Source of the DNA: CBFCZU01 sp965602635
GTDB taxonomy: Bacteria; Planctomycetota; Phycisphaerae; SM23-33
Assembly: GCA_965602635.1 (NCBI GenBank)
Contig: CBFCZU010000010.1
Location: forward strand, 1-35,355
DNA length: 35,355 nt
Reading direction: 5' to 3'
A program made the translations under genes and the position numbers. The notes below the pieces were generated by a model. That model was given only the letters and a program-made list of their open reading frames with translations, ran no database searches and was not told where the DNA came from. Numbering within the stretch: the stretch's first letter is position 1; every line of letters begins with the position of its first letter. Below, one piece after another: positions 23,427 to 32,971 of this stretch.

Positions 23427-26400
23427 CTACTCTTTCCCCTCCCCGTTGCCGTTGCCGCCGTAGCTCATGGCCGCAAGCTGCTGGTACATGTTCCAGCGGC
23501 TGGTGACGTCCTGCTGGGCCAGCTTGATGAGCCTTTCGGCCTCTTCCGGCTTGCTCTTGGTCAGCATCGTATAGCGGGTCTCGTTGTAGGCGTAGTCTTT
23601 CAGTGGTATCGACGGGGCCTTGGAGTCCAGTTGCAGGGGGTTTTTGTCCTGATTTGCCCGGCGCGGGTCGTAGCGGTAGAGCAGCCAGGCGCCGGATGCG
23701 ACGGCGGCTTTTTGCTGGTCGTATGCGGCGGTCATGTTGATCCCGTGCATGATGCAGTGGCTGTAGGCCATGATGAGGCTTGGCCCGTCGTAACTTTCGG
23801 CCTCGACGAAGGCCTTGACGCATTGGTTGTCGTTTGCGCCCATGGCGACCTGTGCGACGTAAATGTTGCCGTAGGTCATCGCCAGCAGCCCGAGGTCTTT
23901 TTTCGGCGTGGGTTTTCCGCCGGCTGCGAACCTTGCGACTGCGGCCCGCGGCGTGGCCTTGGAACACTGCCCGCCCGTGTTGGAATAGACCTGCGTATCG
24001 AGGACGAGGATATTAATGTCCCGCCCGCTGGCGAGGACGTGGTCCAGCCCGCCGTAGCCGATGTCGTAGGCCCACCCGTCGCCGCCGAGGCCCCAGACGC
24101 TCTTTTTGACCAGCGCGTCGGCGAGCGTGGCGAGTTGTCCGGCCTGGGGCGACTTGACACCGGCGAGTTTTTCCTTCAAGGCGGCAACGCGTTTCCGCTG
24201 CTCGGCAATATCGGCCTCGGTCGATTGGTCGGCGTTCAGAAGCCCATCAACAAGGTCGTTGTCAATTTTGTCGGCCAGGGCTGAAACCAGTTCGCGTGCG
24301 AACTCGTTCTGCTTGTCTAGCGTCAGCCGGAAGCCGAAACTGAATTCGGCCGTGTCTTCGAAGAGGCTGTTATTCCAGGTCGGCCCGCGCCCGTCGGCGT
24401 TGACGGCGTAGGGCGTGGTCGGCAGGTTCCCGCCGTAGATGCTGGAGCAGCCGGTGGCGTTGCCGATAATCGCCCGGTCGCCGAACAGTTGCGAGAGGAG
24501 TTTGACGTAGGGCGTTTCGCCGCAGCCGGCGCAGGCGCCGGAATACTCAAACAGAGGCCGGCACAACTGGCTGCCCTTGACCGTGTTGACCTTGAGCTGG
24601 GTCCGGTCCATGTCGGGGATGCCCAGGAAGAAGTCATAGTTCTCGCGTTCCGCCTCGCGCAGCGGCGGCTGGAAGGCCATGTTAATCGCCTTCTTTTCCG
24701 GCTCGGCCTTGTTCTTGGCCGGGCAGACGTGCACGCAGGCCCCGCAGCCGGTGCAGTCTTCCGGCGCGACCTGGACGGTCCATTTAAGACCGGCGAATTC
24801 CTTGCCCTTGGCGTCGGCGCTCTTGAAGGTTTGTGGAGCTTTTTCCAGCAAGGCCGGGTCATAGACCTTCGTCCTGATGGCTGCATGCGGGCAGGCGATG
24901 GAGCACTTGGCGCACTGGATGCAGACCTCCGGGTCCCAGGCGGGTATTTCCAGCGCGAGGTTCCGCTTCTCCCATTGTGTCGTCGCCGTCGGCCAGACGC
25001 CGTCGGGCGGCATCTTGGAGACCGGTACATCGTTGCCTCGCCCGGCGATTATCTCGGCGGTGAGGTCGCGGACGAACTCGGGGGCTTCGGCCGGAACGAC
25101 CGGGGGCTTTTTGATCTTTGAAGTCGCCTCGGCCGGGACCTTTATCTCATGCAGGTTCGCCAGTGCCTGGTCCACGGCCGCGTAGTTCATCTGGACGATC
25201 TTGTCGCCCTTTGCCCCGTAGGTTTTCTTGATCGCCTGCTTGATGCTGTCGATCGCCTCCCCGGAAGGCAGGATGCCCGAGAGGTGGAAGAAGCACGTCT
25301 GCATGATGGTGTTGATCCGCGCGCCCATGCCGGTGGCCTTGGCGACCTCGTAGGCGTTGATTGCGTAGAATTTGAGTTTCTTGTCGATGATGGCCTGCTG
25401 GACCGGGCGGGGTATCCTGTCCCAGGTTTCCTCGGTGGGGAAGGGGGTGTTCAGCAGGAAGGTAGCGCCCTCGACGGCCGGTGCGAGGATGTCGTACCGC
25501 TCCAGGAACGTCCATTGGTGGCAGGCGACGAAGTTTGCGTGTGTGATAAGGTAGGTCGAGCGGATTCGCCTGGGGCCGAACCGCAGGTGCGAGACGGTGA
25601 TGGCCCCGGCCCGCTTGGAGTCATAGACGAAGTAGCCCTGGGCAGAGTTATCCGTCTCGTTGCCGATAATCTTGATGGAGTTCTTGTTCGCCCCGACGGT
25701 CCCGTCGGACCCCAGGCCGTAGAACATCGCCCGGACGACGTCGTCGCCTTCGGTGCTGAAGTTCGGGTCGTATTCCAGCGACGTGTGCGTTACGTCGTCG
25801 TTGATGCCGATCGTGAAATGGTTTTTCGGTTGGGGTTCGGTAAGTTCATCGAGGACGGCCTTTACCATCGAGGGCGTGAATTCCTTGCTGGACAGGCCGT
25901 AGCGCCCGCCGACGACCTTGATGTCCCTGCCGGTCTCGACCATTGCGTTGACGCAGTCGAGGTAGAGCGGCTCGCCGGCAGAACCCGGTTCTTTCGTCCG
26001 GTCCATTGCGGCGATTACTTTGGTCGTTTTCGGCAGGGCGTCGAGGAAGTGTTTAATCGAGAACGGGCGATACAGGCGGATCTTGAGCAGGCCGACCTTT
26101 TCGCCTTGTGCGTTGAGGTATTCGACTGCCTCCTGGGCGGCCTCGGCGCTGCTGCCCATCAGGACGATTATGCGTTCGGCGTCCGGCGCGCCGACGTAGT
26201 CGAAGAGGTGATATTCCCGGCCTACGACGCCTGCGAACCTGTCCATCACCTTCTGGACGATGTCCGGGCAGGCGAGGTAGTAGGGGTTGACGGTTTCCCT
26301 GCCCTGGAAGTACACGTCGGGGTTCTGGGCGGTGCCGCGGAGTGTGGGCCGGTCCGGCGTCATGGCGCGTGCGCGATGGGCAAGGACCAGTTCGTCGTCT

Positions 26401-27005
26401 ATCATCGCCCGCATGTCATCCATTGTGAGCAGTTCGATCTTCTGGACTTCGTGGGTGGTGCGGAAGCCGTCGAAGAAGTGGATGAAAGGCACGCGCGCCT
26501 CCAGCGAGGCCGCCTGGGCGATCAGCGCCGTGTCCATCACCTCCTGCACGCTGTTGGCGGCGATCAGCCCAAAGCCGGTGCTCCGAACCGCCATCACGTC
26601 GCTGTGGTCGCCGAAGATGCTCAGCGCCTGGCAGGCCACGGACCGGGCCGAAACGTGAAAGGCCGTCGGCGTCAGCTCCCCGGCGATCTTGAACATCGTG
26701 GGGATCATCAGCAGCAGCCCCTGGCTGGCCGTGAAGGTCGTCGTCAGCGAGCCGCTCTGAAGCGCGCCGTGAACGGCCGCCGACGCGCCGCCCTCGCTCT
26801 GCATCTCGACCACCAGCGGAATGGTGCCCCAGATGTTCGTCTGACCGGCTGCCGACCATGCGTCGGCGTGCTCGCCCATGCCGCTGGAGGGCGTGATCGG
26901 GTAGATCGCGATGACCTCGTTGGTCTTGTGGGCGGAGTAAGCGGCCGCCTCGTTGCCGTCCATCATGGCCATCGGACGAGAGCTGGATGCTTGCTTCTTA
27001 CTCAT
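23427..27005 (-). CDS. nifJ: pyruvate:ferredoxin (flavodoxin) oxidoreductase, single chain
   Basis: Oxidises pyruvate with CoA to acetyl-CoA, CO2 and reduced ferredoxin; cytosolic, anaerobic metabolism. The 1192-residue chain holds all domains in order: pyrimidine-binding domain I (IAIYPITPSSGMGEHADAW), domain II, the gamma domain, a two-cluster ferredoxin domain (CIQCAKCSIACP near residue 692 and CTGCGACVHVCP near 750), and the TPP domain with GDGWAYDIGYGGLDHVL near 975. The proximal cluster ligands are in ACAGCGE (about 823) and the late Cys in SHCIMHG. ATG 27005 is chosen because the conserved part starts right after it and AAGGA lies upstream. The length matches complete NifJ/PFOR. Electron acceptors could be the ferredoxin at 19.5 kb. 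TTGAAA at 27126-27121 may be its -35. Confidence 0.96.
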   Translation of the reverse strand: MSKKQASSSRPMAMMDGNEAAAYSAHKTNEVIAIYPITPSSGMGEHADAWSAAGQTNIWGTIPLVVEMQSEGGASAAVHGALQSGSLTTTFTASQGLLLMIPTMFKIAGELTPTAFHVSARSVACQALSIFGDHSDVMAVRSTGFGLIAANSVQEVMDTALIAQAASLEARVPFIHFFDGFRTTHEVQKIELLTMDDMRAMIDDELVLAHRARAMTPDRPTLRGTAQNPDVYFQGRETVNPYYLACPDIVQKVMDRFAGVVGREYHLFDYVGAPDAERIIVLMGSSAEAAQEAVEYLNAQGEKVGLLKIRLYRPFSIKHFLDALPKTTKVIAAMDRTKEPGSAGEPLYLDCVNAMVETGRDIKVVGGRYGLSSKEFTPSMVKAVLDELTEPQPKNHFTIGINDDVTHTSLEYDPNFSTEGDDVVRAMFYGLGSDGTVGANKNSIKIIGNETDNSAQGYFVYDSKRAGAITVSHLRFGPRRIRSTYLITHANFVACHQWTFLERYDILAPAVEGATFLLNTPFPTEETWDRIPRPVQQAIIDKKLKFYAINAYEVAKATGMGARINTIMQTCFFHLSGILPSGEAIDSIKQAIKKTYGAKGDKIVQMNYAAVDQALANLHEIKVPAEATSKIKKPPVVPAEAPEFVRDLTAEIIAGRGNDVPVSKMPPDGVWPTATTQWEKRNLALEIPAWDPEVCIQCAKCSIACPHAAIRTKVYDPALLEKAPQTFKSADAKGKEFAGLKWTVQVAPEDCTGCGACVHVCPAKNKAEPEKKAINMAFQPPLREAERENYDFFLGIPDMDRTQLKVNTVKGSQLCRPLFEYSGACAGCGETPYVKLLSQLFGDRAIIGNATGCSSIYGGNLPTTPYAVNADGRGPTWNNSLFEDTAEFSFGFRLTLDKQNEFARELVSALADKIDNDLVDGLLNADQSTEADIAEQRKRVAALKEKLAGVKSPQAGQLATLADALVKKSVWGLGGDGWAYDIGYGGLDHVLASGRDINILVLDTQVYSNTGGQCSKATPRAAVARFAAGGKPTPKKDLGLLAMTYGNIYVAQVAMGANDNQCVKAFVEAESYDGPSLIMAYSHCIMHGINMTAAYDQQKAAVASGAWLLYRYDPRRANQDKNPLQLDSKAPSIPLKDYAYNETRYTMLTKSKPEEAERLIKLAQQDVTSRWNMYQQLAAMSYGGNGNGEGKE

Positions 27006-27122
27006 GGTCGCTTCGTTCCTTCCATTTTGCTGGGCATGCTTGGGGTATGCTGTCCGGGCGGCAGGGCCTCCGAGCCGCGCGAGCAGCGAACATACCATAT
27101 TCTCACATCCGAGGTGACGATT

Positions 27123-27875
27123 TCAACACTTTCCCCCGGCCTCCGCCGGCGCGGTCGGCCCCTTGGAGGTCTTGTCCCTGTGCTCCACCTCCGGCTCGAT
27201 AGCGAAGGGCAGGTCGAGGTAGTGTGCGATCTTGAACGCCATCTCGTACTGGAGCCGCGCCGCAGAGCTGGCGTCCACGTCCTCGGCCGAGCCGTCCTTT
27301 CTCTCCAGCGCCACCACGAACAGCCGCGTGGTGGTGGGGTCGCTATTGGGCCCGGTAACGTCTGTCTCTTCCCTGGCCGAGAAGACCACCCGGGCAAACT
27401 CCGCCGCCCGGATGGTCGATTCCTTCAGCCGCACCGGGCCGATCCGACTTCGCTTGGTCAGCTCTTTCGTGACCTGGTCAACCGATAGCCGCGACCGCCA
27501 CAGAATCGCCCCCACACCCGCCAGAGCGATGACGGCGCCGACCAGGAGAAAGACCACGGCGAGTGCTGATCCCAACCAATCGCCCAGCTCTCGCCAGCCG
27601 ACAAACATGAGCCCCCCGCCCAGGACCACTGCGCCGACGCCGACGAGCGCTATAGCCCGCGAGGTGGCGTATTCCAGCCTCACCCCGTCGTCGCGGACCA
27701 GGCGGTAGTTGGCCACCTGATTTGCGGGGGTCGGCTCCCACTTCGGCCAGACCCACAGGGGCGTCAGGCCCTCGGCCCGGACCTTTTCAGCCGCGGCCTC
27801 GGGCGAATCGGCCGCCACCTCGCCCTCGAAGAAGGCGAACTGCCCGTCCCGCGCCTGATACGTGAACTTGGGCAT
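27123..27875 (-). CDS. membrane protein with GspF-N-like N-terminus, unknown function
   Basis: Residues 1-45 (MPKFTYQARD, then GEVAADSPEAAAEKVRAEGL, then TPLWV) closely resemble the first segment of GspF/PilC, the inner-membrane protein of type II secretion and type IV pili. The remainder does not: two membrane helices (about 73-93 and 101-125) and a soluble C-terminal part (about 130-250) of unknown fold follow. The product is 250 residues, against about 400 for GspF, and lacks both GspF helical domains. The ATG at 27875 has GGGGAG 9 bases upstream. A TATCAT box lies on the minus strand at 27952-27947. The role cannot be assigned; the N-terminal piece may mediate interaction. Confidence 0.75.
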   Translation of the reverse strand: MPKFTYQARDGQFAFFEGEVAADSPEAAAEKVRAEGLTPLWVWPKWEPTPANQVANYRLVRDDGVRLEYATSRAIALVGVGAVVLGGGLMFVGWRELGDWLGSALAVVFLLVGAVIALAGVGAILWRSRLSVDQVTKELTKRSRIGPVRLKESTIRAAEFARVVFSAREETDVTGPNSDPTTTRLFVVALERKDGSAEDVDASSAARLQYEMAFKIAHYLDLPFAIEPEVEHRDKTSKGPTAPAEAGGKC

Positions 27876-28082
27876 TGGCTGGATCTCCCCGAGCCTGGGT
27901 CTGGAAGACTGTTCTCAGCCGGCGCGCCCGCCGGTCCTTCGCCGTGATGATACCCGCGCAGCCGGCCGGAGCAAGGCCCCAGAGCCTGGCTCCGGGGGGC
28001 GTAATTCGCGGATTGACGAGAATCCCGCCGTTAGGATATGCGTGGCGTCAGGCGAGCCGGGCCGGGTGACCTCGAGCGGCCG

Positions 28083-29120
28083 TCAGTCCTTCAGCACCGC
28101 CCGGATCTCATCGAGGTGATCGAGCGTCCAGCGGACCTTGCGATGGATCATCTGGAGGAAGGGGAAGCCCTGCATCCGCCCGAAGCTGCCCGTGGCGGCG
28201 ATCGGCAGCACGGCCTCGGCGACCATCGCCTCGCACATCAGCAGCGGCAGGGCCTGCATCTCGGCCTTGGATATGACGTTGACCGAGTCGTAGCCGGTGA
28301 GGAACCGCCGCAGGCGCGTCTCGTCCATGTGGTCGGGCCACTTGGCGGGGTCTTCCGAGCTGCCGATGATGGAGAACTGAAGCGCCCCGTTGGCCAGGTC
28401 GATCACCCGCTGCTGGAGGCGGGCGGTGTCGTAGTCGATGACGGCCACCACCAGCCTGTCGCGGAAGAGCATGTTCCCCGGGTGCCAGTCGCCGTGGACG
28501 ATCTGCATGGGCCAGTCGAGCATGCCGATTGCGTTGGTCCCCTCGGCGCATCGGCGGTAGGCATCGTCGAGGTACGAGACGGTGCCGGTCAGCACGTCCG
28601 GCTCCGGGCGGGCGTCCAGCGGCAGCGACACGACGGTGTTGCGGATTGCCTCGGCCACGGCCTTGGCGTTGTGGTAGCTGCCCCGCGGCGGAGAGTACTC
28701 GCTGCGGAAATCGGCCAGCAGCTTGTGGTAGAGGCCCAGGATCCGCCCGGCGTCGTAGGTGGCGTCCAGCGAGCCGTCGTACGTGTCGCCCTCCATGTGC
28801 TCGAACACCTCGTAGATGCGCTTATCGAGCACCAGCATGGAGTTGTTGTCTGTGCGCGTGCCGGTGAGGTGGGGCAGGGGGAAGTTCTCTCCGGCCAGGT
28901 GGAGCTGGATGCGGTGGGTGAAGGCGACCTTGTTGAGGTCGTCCTTGCCGCGGGCGCGCCGCTTGAAGAGGAACTTGCCCCGGCTGGAGGAGATGATCAC
29001 CTTGGGCGCCCGCCGGGAGCCGCGGCGGAACTCCTCGATGGAAGTGACGACCCCGAGGTCGTAGTGGCTCAGGCAGATCGCCAGCTCTTCCGCGCCGAAT
29101 TTCTCACGCTTCATGGCCAT
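28083..29120 (-). CDS. APH/choline-kinase-like phosphotransferase
   Basis: The 345-residue protein has the aminoglycoside-phosphotransferase fold: a nucleotide-binding strand (KFLFKRRARG), the Brenner motif IVHGDWHPGN (about His210, Asp212, Asn217), and the metal-binding Asp in AVIDYDTA (about 230). This group includes antibiotic kinases, choline kinase and homoserine kinase II (ThrB2), so a small alcohol or amine is probably phosphorylated with ATP. ATG 29120 or 29114 is the likely start; the frame continues upstream into low-complexity sequence. It diverges from the glycosidase-like gene with a 139-bp spacer. No resistance role is implied. Confidence 0.83.
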   Translation of the reverse strand: MAMKREKFGAEELAICLSHYDLGVVTSIEEFRRGSRRAPKVIISSSRGKFLFKRRARGKDDLNKVAFTHRIQLHLAGENFPLPHLTGTRTDNNSMLVLDKRIYEVFEHMEGDTYDGSLDATYDAGRILGLYHKLLADFRSEYSPPRGSYHNAKAVAEAIRNTVVSLPLDARPEPDVLTGTVSYLDDAYRRCAEGTNAIGMLDWPMQIVHGDWHPGNMLFRDRLVVAVIDYDTARLQQRVIDLANGALQFSIIGSSEDPAKWPDHMDETRLRRFLTGYDSVNVISKAEMQALPLLMCEAMVAEAVLPIAATGSFGRMQGFPFLQMIHRKVRWTLDHLDEIRAVLKD

Positions 29121-29259
29121 GGCATGCCTGCCGCTGGCAGAGCACCGATCGGGACGATTCTTACCCGCCGGGCGGGGGGTGTCAAAGGATTTCACCTCGG
29201 CGGCCTCGACCGGTATGATATGGCGTTCGGCACCGGGGGGCTCGACGAGGTGAGCGACC

Positions 29260-30576
29260 ATGGCAATGCGTGCAGACGCGGCGCGGGCTCTTTGCATTAC
29301 ATTGGGGATGGCGGCGGCGTGTATGGCCCAGAAGGCTCCTGAGTCCGGGCCGGCGGCCGGGCAGATCGTGGCCCATCCCGCCAATCCGCGCTGGCTGGTG
29401 CGTTACGATCCCGGCGGGAGGCACAAGCCGTTCTTCATGTGCGGCCCCGGCGATCCGGAGGGCTTCCTCTACCGAGGCAAGCTCCGCGCCGACGGCACCC
29501 GCGACGGCGACCAGCTCAAGCTCATCAAGAAGCTCAAGGGCACCGGGGCGAACTGTGTCTACCTCATGGCCGTCCGATCCCACGGCGGTGACGGGGACAG
29601 AACCGAAAACCCCTTCATCGACAACGATCCCAAGAAGGGCCTCAACCCCAAGGTGCTCGAGCAATGGGACGGCTGGTTCGCGGAGATGGACAGGGCCGGG
29701 ATCGTGATATACCTTTTCCTCTACGACGACAGCGCCCGCATCTGGAAGACCGGCGACGCGGTCGGCATGCCCGAGAAGCGGTTCATCCAGGCCCTGGTGA
29801 AGCGGTTCAAGCGCCACACGCATCTCATCTGGTGCGTGGCCGAGGAGTACCAGGAGCGTTTCAGCGCCAAGCGTGTCTCGGCCATTGCCGCGGCGATCCG
29901 CAAGGCGGACGATCGCCGGCATCCAATCGCGGTGCACAAGCTCAGTGGCCTGGACTTCTCCGAGTTCGCCGACGATCCCAACATCGACCAGTTCGCCATA
30001 CAGTGCAACGCCGACACGGCGGAACGGCTGCACGCCGGCGTGGTGAAGGCGTGGAAGAAGGCCCGCGGGAAGTTCAACCTCAACATGTCCGAGTGCGCTG
30101 ACCACGGCACGGGCAAGCCGGCGGGGATCCGCAAGAAGAGCTGGGCCAGCGCGATGGCGGGCGCGTACGTGATGGTTCTGAGGATGGACATCGCCTCGAC
30201 GCCCCTCGAGGCCCTGAAGGACTGCGGGCGGCTGGTGAAGTTCTTCGAGTCCACAGACTTCCACGAGATGGCGCCGCACGACGAGCTGGCCCGCGGGGAT
30301 ACCGAGTACGTGCTGGCCAGGCCCGGTCGGGCTTACATCGCATATTCGTCAAGGTGCACCCGCGAGCTGGGTCTGACCGGCAGGTTAGAGGGCACTTACG
30401 ACCTGAGGTGGTTTGACTGTGCGACCGGCAAGACAGTCACCCGGGCCTCGGTGAAGATTTCGGCGGTCAATGCCAGCTTCGCGCGCCCGGCCGGGCTGGG
30501 CAAGGAGGTGGCGTTGTACCTCTGCCGCCGGGAGCGGGCCAAGCCGGTGGCGAGCCGGCCGGTGCCGATCCGCTAA
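29260..30576 (+). CDS. secreted glycoside-hydrolase-like protein with collagen-binding-like C-terminus
   Basis: The 438-residue protein has a signal peptide (about 1-23). A TIM-barrel-like region follows (PFFMCGPGDPEGFLYRG, LKGTGANCVYLMAVRSHGGD, GIVIYLFLYDD, LIWCVAEEYQE, NLNMSECADHG), reminiscent of DUF4038/apiosidase-type GH proteins, with candidate acids in the AEEY and MSEC strands. The last 80 residues (YVLARPGRAYIAYSS, YDLRWFDCATGKTV) look like the putative collagen-binding domain found at the end of these enzymes. This predicts an exported enzyme acting on plant or algal polysaccharide. The ATG at 29260 has GAGGTGA 6 bases upstream; TATGAT is at 29214-29219. Confidence 0.75.
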   Translation: MAMRADAARALCITLGMAAACMAQKAPESGPAAGQIVAHPANPRWLVRYDPGGRHKPFFMCGPGDPEGFLYRGKLRADGTRDGDQLKLIKKLKGTGANCVYLMAVRSHGGDGDRTENPFIDNDPKKGLNPKVLEQWDGWFAEMDRAGIVIYLFLYDDSARIWKTGDAVGMPEKRFIQALVKRFKRHTHLIWCVAEEYQERFSAKRVSAIAAAIRKADDRRHPIAVHKLSGLDFSEFADDPNIDQFAIQCNADTAERLHAGVVKAWKKARGKFNLNMSECADHGTGKPAGIRKKSWASAMAGAYVMVLRMDIASTPLEALKDCGRLVKFFESTDFHEMAPHDELARGDTEYVLARPGRAYIAYSSRCTRELGLTGRLEGTYDLRWFDCATGKTVTRASVKISAVNASFARPAGLGKEVALYLCRRERAKPVASRPVPIR

Positions 30577-30653
30577 CATCGCTTTCGCCGCGGGGCTACT
30601 GAGGGCTATGATCTTGGCGTGAGGATCTGGCCGCAGCGGCCTAGGAGCTCGCC

Positions 30654-31532
30654 ATGCGAATCGTCGTGACAGCCGATCTGCACTACGACGTCCCCCGCAG
30701 CCGCGCCCCGGCTGAGGAGGTGGCCGAAAAGATGTGCCGCGCCGGGGGCGACGCCCTGGTCCTCGTGGGCGATTCGGCCAGCGCCGCCCACCAGCCGCTG
30801 CGAGACTGCCTGGGGCTGTTCGATGGATTCCCCGGCCGCAAGTTCATGGTCCCGGGCAATCACTGCCTGTGGTGCCTCGACGGCGAGGACTCCATCGAGC
30901 GGTACGAGCAGGTCGTGCCCACCATTGCCGCCGAGGCGGGATTCACGGTTCTGGACCACGCCCCGGCCGTCATCGACGGCGTGGGGCTGATCGGCTCCGT
31001 AGGCTGGTACGACTACTCCTATCGCGACGAGAAGCTGGCCATCCCGCTGGAGTTCTACCGCGCCAAGGTCGCCCCGGGCGCGGCCGAGATGCTCCCCCAG
31101 CATCGCCCGCTGATCGAGCGCTTCGCCGGCAAGCTGTTCGACTGGCATCTCAAGATCACCGCCCAGTGGCGCGACGGCGTGCACGTGCGCATGGAGATGT
31201 CCGACGAGCGGTTCCTGGAATACGTCGCCGAGAAGCTCGCCCGCCAGGTGACGGCATTCTCCGAGGCCCCCGAGGTCAGGCAGGTCGTGGCGTTCACGCA
31301 TCATCTGCCGTTCCGCCAGCTCATTCCGGAGGACAGGCCTCCGGCGTTCGCCTTTGCCGCGGCCTACATGGGCTCCGAGAAAATCGGGCAGGTGCTGCGG
31401 CGGTGCGAGAAGCTCAAGCACGTCTTCTGCGGGCATTCTCACTGGCGAGGCTCCTGCCGGGTCGGCGGCATACAGGTAACCAACGTCGGCAGCACCTACT
31501 CCGAAAAGCGGTTCGAGGTACTCGACCTCTGA
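30654..31532 (+). CDS. calcineurin-like metallophosphoesterase
   Basis: The 292-residue protein has the five metal-binding blocks: ADLH (Asp8, His10), GDS (Asp40), GNH (Asn69, His70), FTHHLP and CGHSHW. It is probably a cytosolic two-metal phosphohydrolase; no signal peptide is present and the substrate cannot be told. A long insert between GNH and THH (about residues 100-210) is larger than in minimal members and may cap the active site. AGGAG is 7 bases before the ATG; TATGAT lies at 30607-30612. The HtrA-like gene follows 26 bp after its stop, so they may share a transcript. Confidence 0.9.
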   Translation: MRIVVTADLHYDVPRSRAPAEEVAEKMCRAGGDALVLVGDSASAAHQPLRDCLGLFDGFPGRKFMVPGNHCLWCLDGEDSIERYEQVVPTIAAEAGFTVLDHAPAVIDGVGLIGSVGWYDYSYRDEKLAIPLEFYRAKVAPGAAEMLPQHRPLIERFAGKLFDWHLKITAQWRDGVHVRMEMSDERFLEYVAEKLARQVTAFSEAPEVRQVVAFTHHLPFRQLIPEDRPPAFAFAAAYMGSEKIGQVLRRCEKLKHVFCGHSHWRGSCRVGGIQVTNVGSTYSEKRFEVLDL

Positions 31533-31558
31533 CCGGTGGACAGGAATGTGAGGCGACC

Positions 31559-32971
31559 ATGACAGCTCGAGCAACTGCCGCGCTCATGGCGGGCACGGTT
31601 GTGCTGGCCTGGGCGTCGGCCCTGCAAGCCGAGTCCAGGCCCGCCGATTCGGGCAAGACGCTGCGGGTGACGCCCGTGGTGCGGGCCTACCGCAAGGCCA
31701 GCCCGGCCGTGGTCAACATCTCCACGCAGCGGCTGATAGCGATGGGTCCGCGGCTGTTGGGCCTCCGTGACGATCCCTTCAAGGACTTCGGGCCGAGCAT
31801 CTTCGCCAGGAAGGTGCCCGCCATCAACCTGGGCAGCGGGTTCCTGATTCACCCGGGCGGCTACATCGTGACCAACGCCCACGTGGTGCACCGTGCCCAG
31901 AAGATCACGGTGACGCTGGCCGACAAGTCCAGGTACGGCGCCGCCGTGGTCGCCGCCAACCCTGAGCGCGACTTGGCGGTGCTGAAGATGGCGGCCACCA
32001 AGGACAGGAAGTTCCGCTTCCTCCGCCTGGCGCGCAGCGACGACCTGATGATCGGCGAGACGGTGATCGCCATCGGCAACCCGCTGGGCTACCAGAACAC
32101 CTGCACGACGGGGGTGGTCAGCGCCCTGAACCGGACGCTGAAGTTCGTCGGCGGGACCACCTACAGCGGGCTGATCCAGACCGACGCCCCGATCAACCGG
32201 GGCAACTCGGGCGGGCCGCTGCTGAACATCGCCGGTGAGCTGATCGGCGTCACGACCGCCATCCGCGCCGACGCCCAGGGCATCGGCTTCGCCATTCCCG
32301 CCGACTCGCTGCTGGCGGACCTGCCCAAACTTGTGGACTTCGAGCGGCTCAACCGGGTGGTGGTCGGGCTGGGGGTCAAGCAGGCCCACGGCAAGGACGG
32401 CGAGGAACTGCTGGTCGCCTCCGTCGCCGCCGGCTCGCCCGCCGCCGCCGCCGGCTGCAAAAAGGGCGACCGCCTGCTCGCCGTCAACGGACAGGCCCTG
32501 GCGCAACTGCCCGATTACCTGCTGGCCATGCTGGCGGCCAAGGCGGGGGCAAAGGTCGCCATCCGTTGCGAGCGCGACGGCAGGGAGGTCAACCTGGCGG
32601 TCCTGGTCAGGGCCCGCCCCAAGCCCGAGGGGGCGGCACTGGCAAGAAGGCACTTCGGGCTGAGCGTCGAGGCGGTCACGCCCGAACTTGCCCGCCTCCG
32701 CCGCCTGCCGCTGGAGTGGGGCATGTTTGTCACAGCCGTGGAGCGGGGCTCCCCGGCCGCGCGCCTGGGCCTCCGCCGCGGGGACGTCATCTTCCAACTG
32801 GGGCGATGGTACGTCACCGACCTGGAGCGGCTTGGGGCCATACTCGAGGACGTCAAGCCGGGACAGGCCTTGCAGATGGGCATCCTGCGCGGCAACGAGG
32901 GGGCCTTGACGACCATTCGGGCCCGCACCATCGACACCTCACCGCCGGCCGGGAGGAAGGCCCGCACATGA
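31559..32971 (+). CDS. HtrA/DegP-type serine protease with two PDZ domains
   Basis: The 470-residue exported protease has a signal peptide (about 1-24) and a trypsin-like domain with the full triad: His108 in TNAHVV, Asp138 in ERDLAVLK and Ser217 in RGNSGGPLL. Two PDZ domains follow (about 265-345 and 360-450), each with a GSPAA-AG-x-GD carboxylate-binding pattern. It degrades or refolds damaged envelope proteins. The ATG at 31559 has GTGAGG 6 bases upstream; the frame runs open far upstream only as a shadow of the phosphoesterase gene. The stop overlaps the glycerate kinase start by 4 bp. Confidence 0.93.
   Translation: MTARATAALMAGTVVLAWASALQAESRPADSGKTLRVTPVVRAYRKASPAVVNISTQRLIAMGPRLLGLRDDPFKDFGPSIFARKVPAINLGSGFLIHPGGYIVTNAHVVHRAQKITVTLADKSRYGAAVVAANPERDLAVLKMAATKDRKFRFLRLARSDDLMIGETVIAIGNPLGYQNTCTTGVVSALNRTLKFVGGTTYSGLIQTDAPINRGNSGGPLLNIAGELIGVTTAIRADAQGIGFAIPADSLLADLPKLVDFERLNRVVVGLGVKQAHGKDGEELLVASVAAGSPAAAAGCKKGDRLLAVNGQALAQLPDYLLAMLAAKAGAKVAIRCERDGREVNLAVLVRARPKPEGAALARRHFGLSVEAVTPELARLRRLPLEWGMFVTAVERGSPAARLGLRRGDVIFQLGRWYVTDLERLGAILEDVKPGQALQMGILRGNEGALTTIRARTIDTSPPAGRKART

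Noticed and set aside
25149..27488. 779-codon open frame on the plus strand opposite the pyruvate:ferredoxin oxidoreductase
   Set aside because: Antisense shadow of a strongly conserved gene; no recognisable domain.
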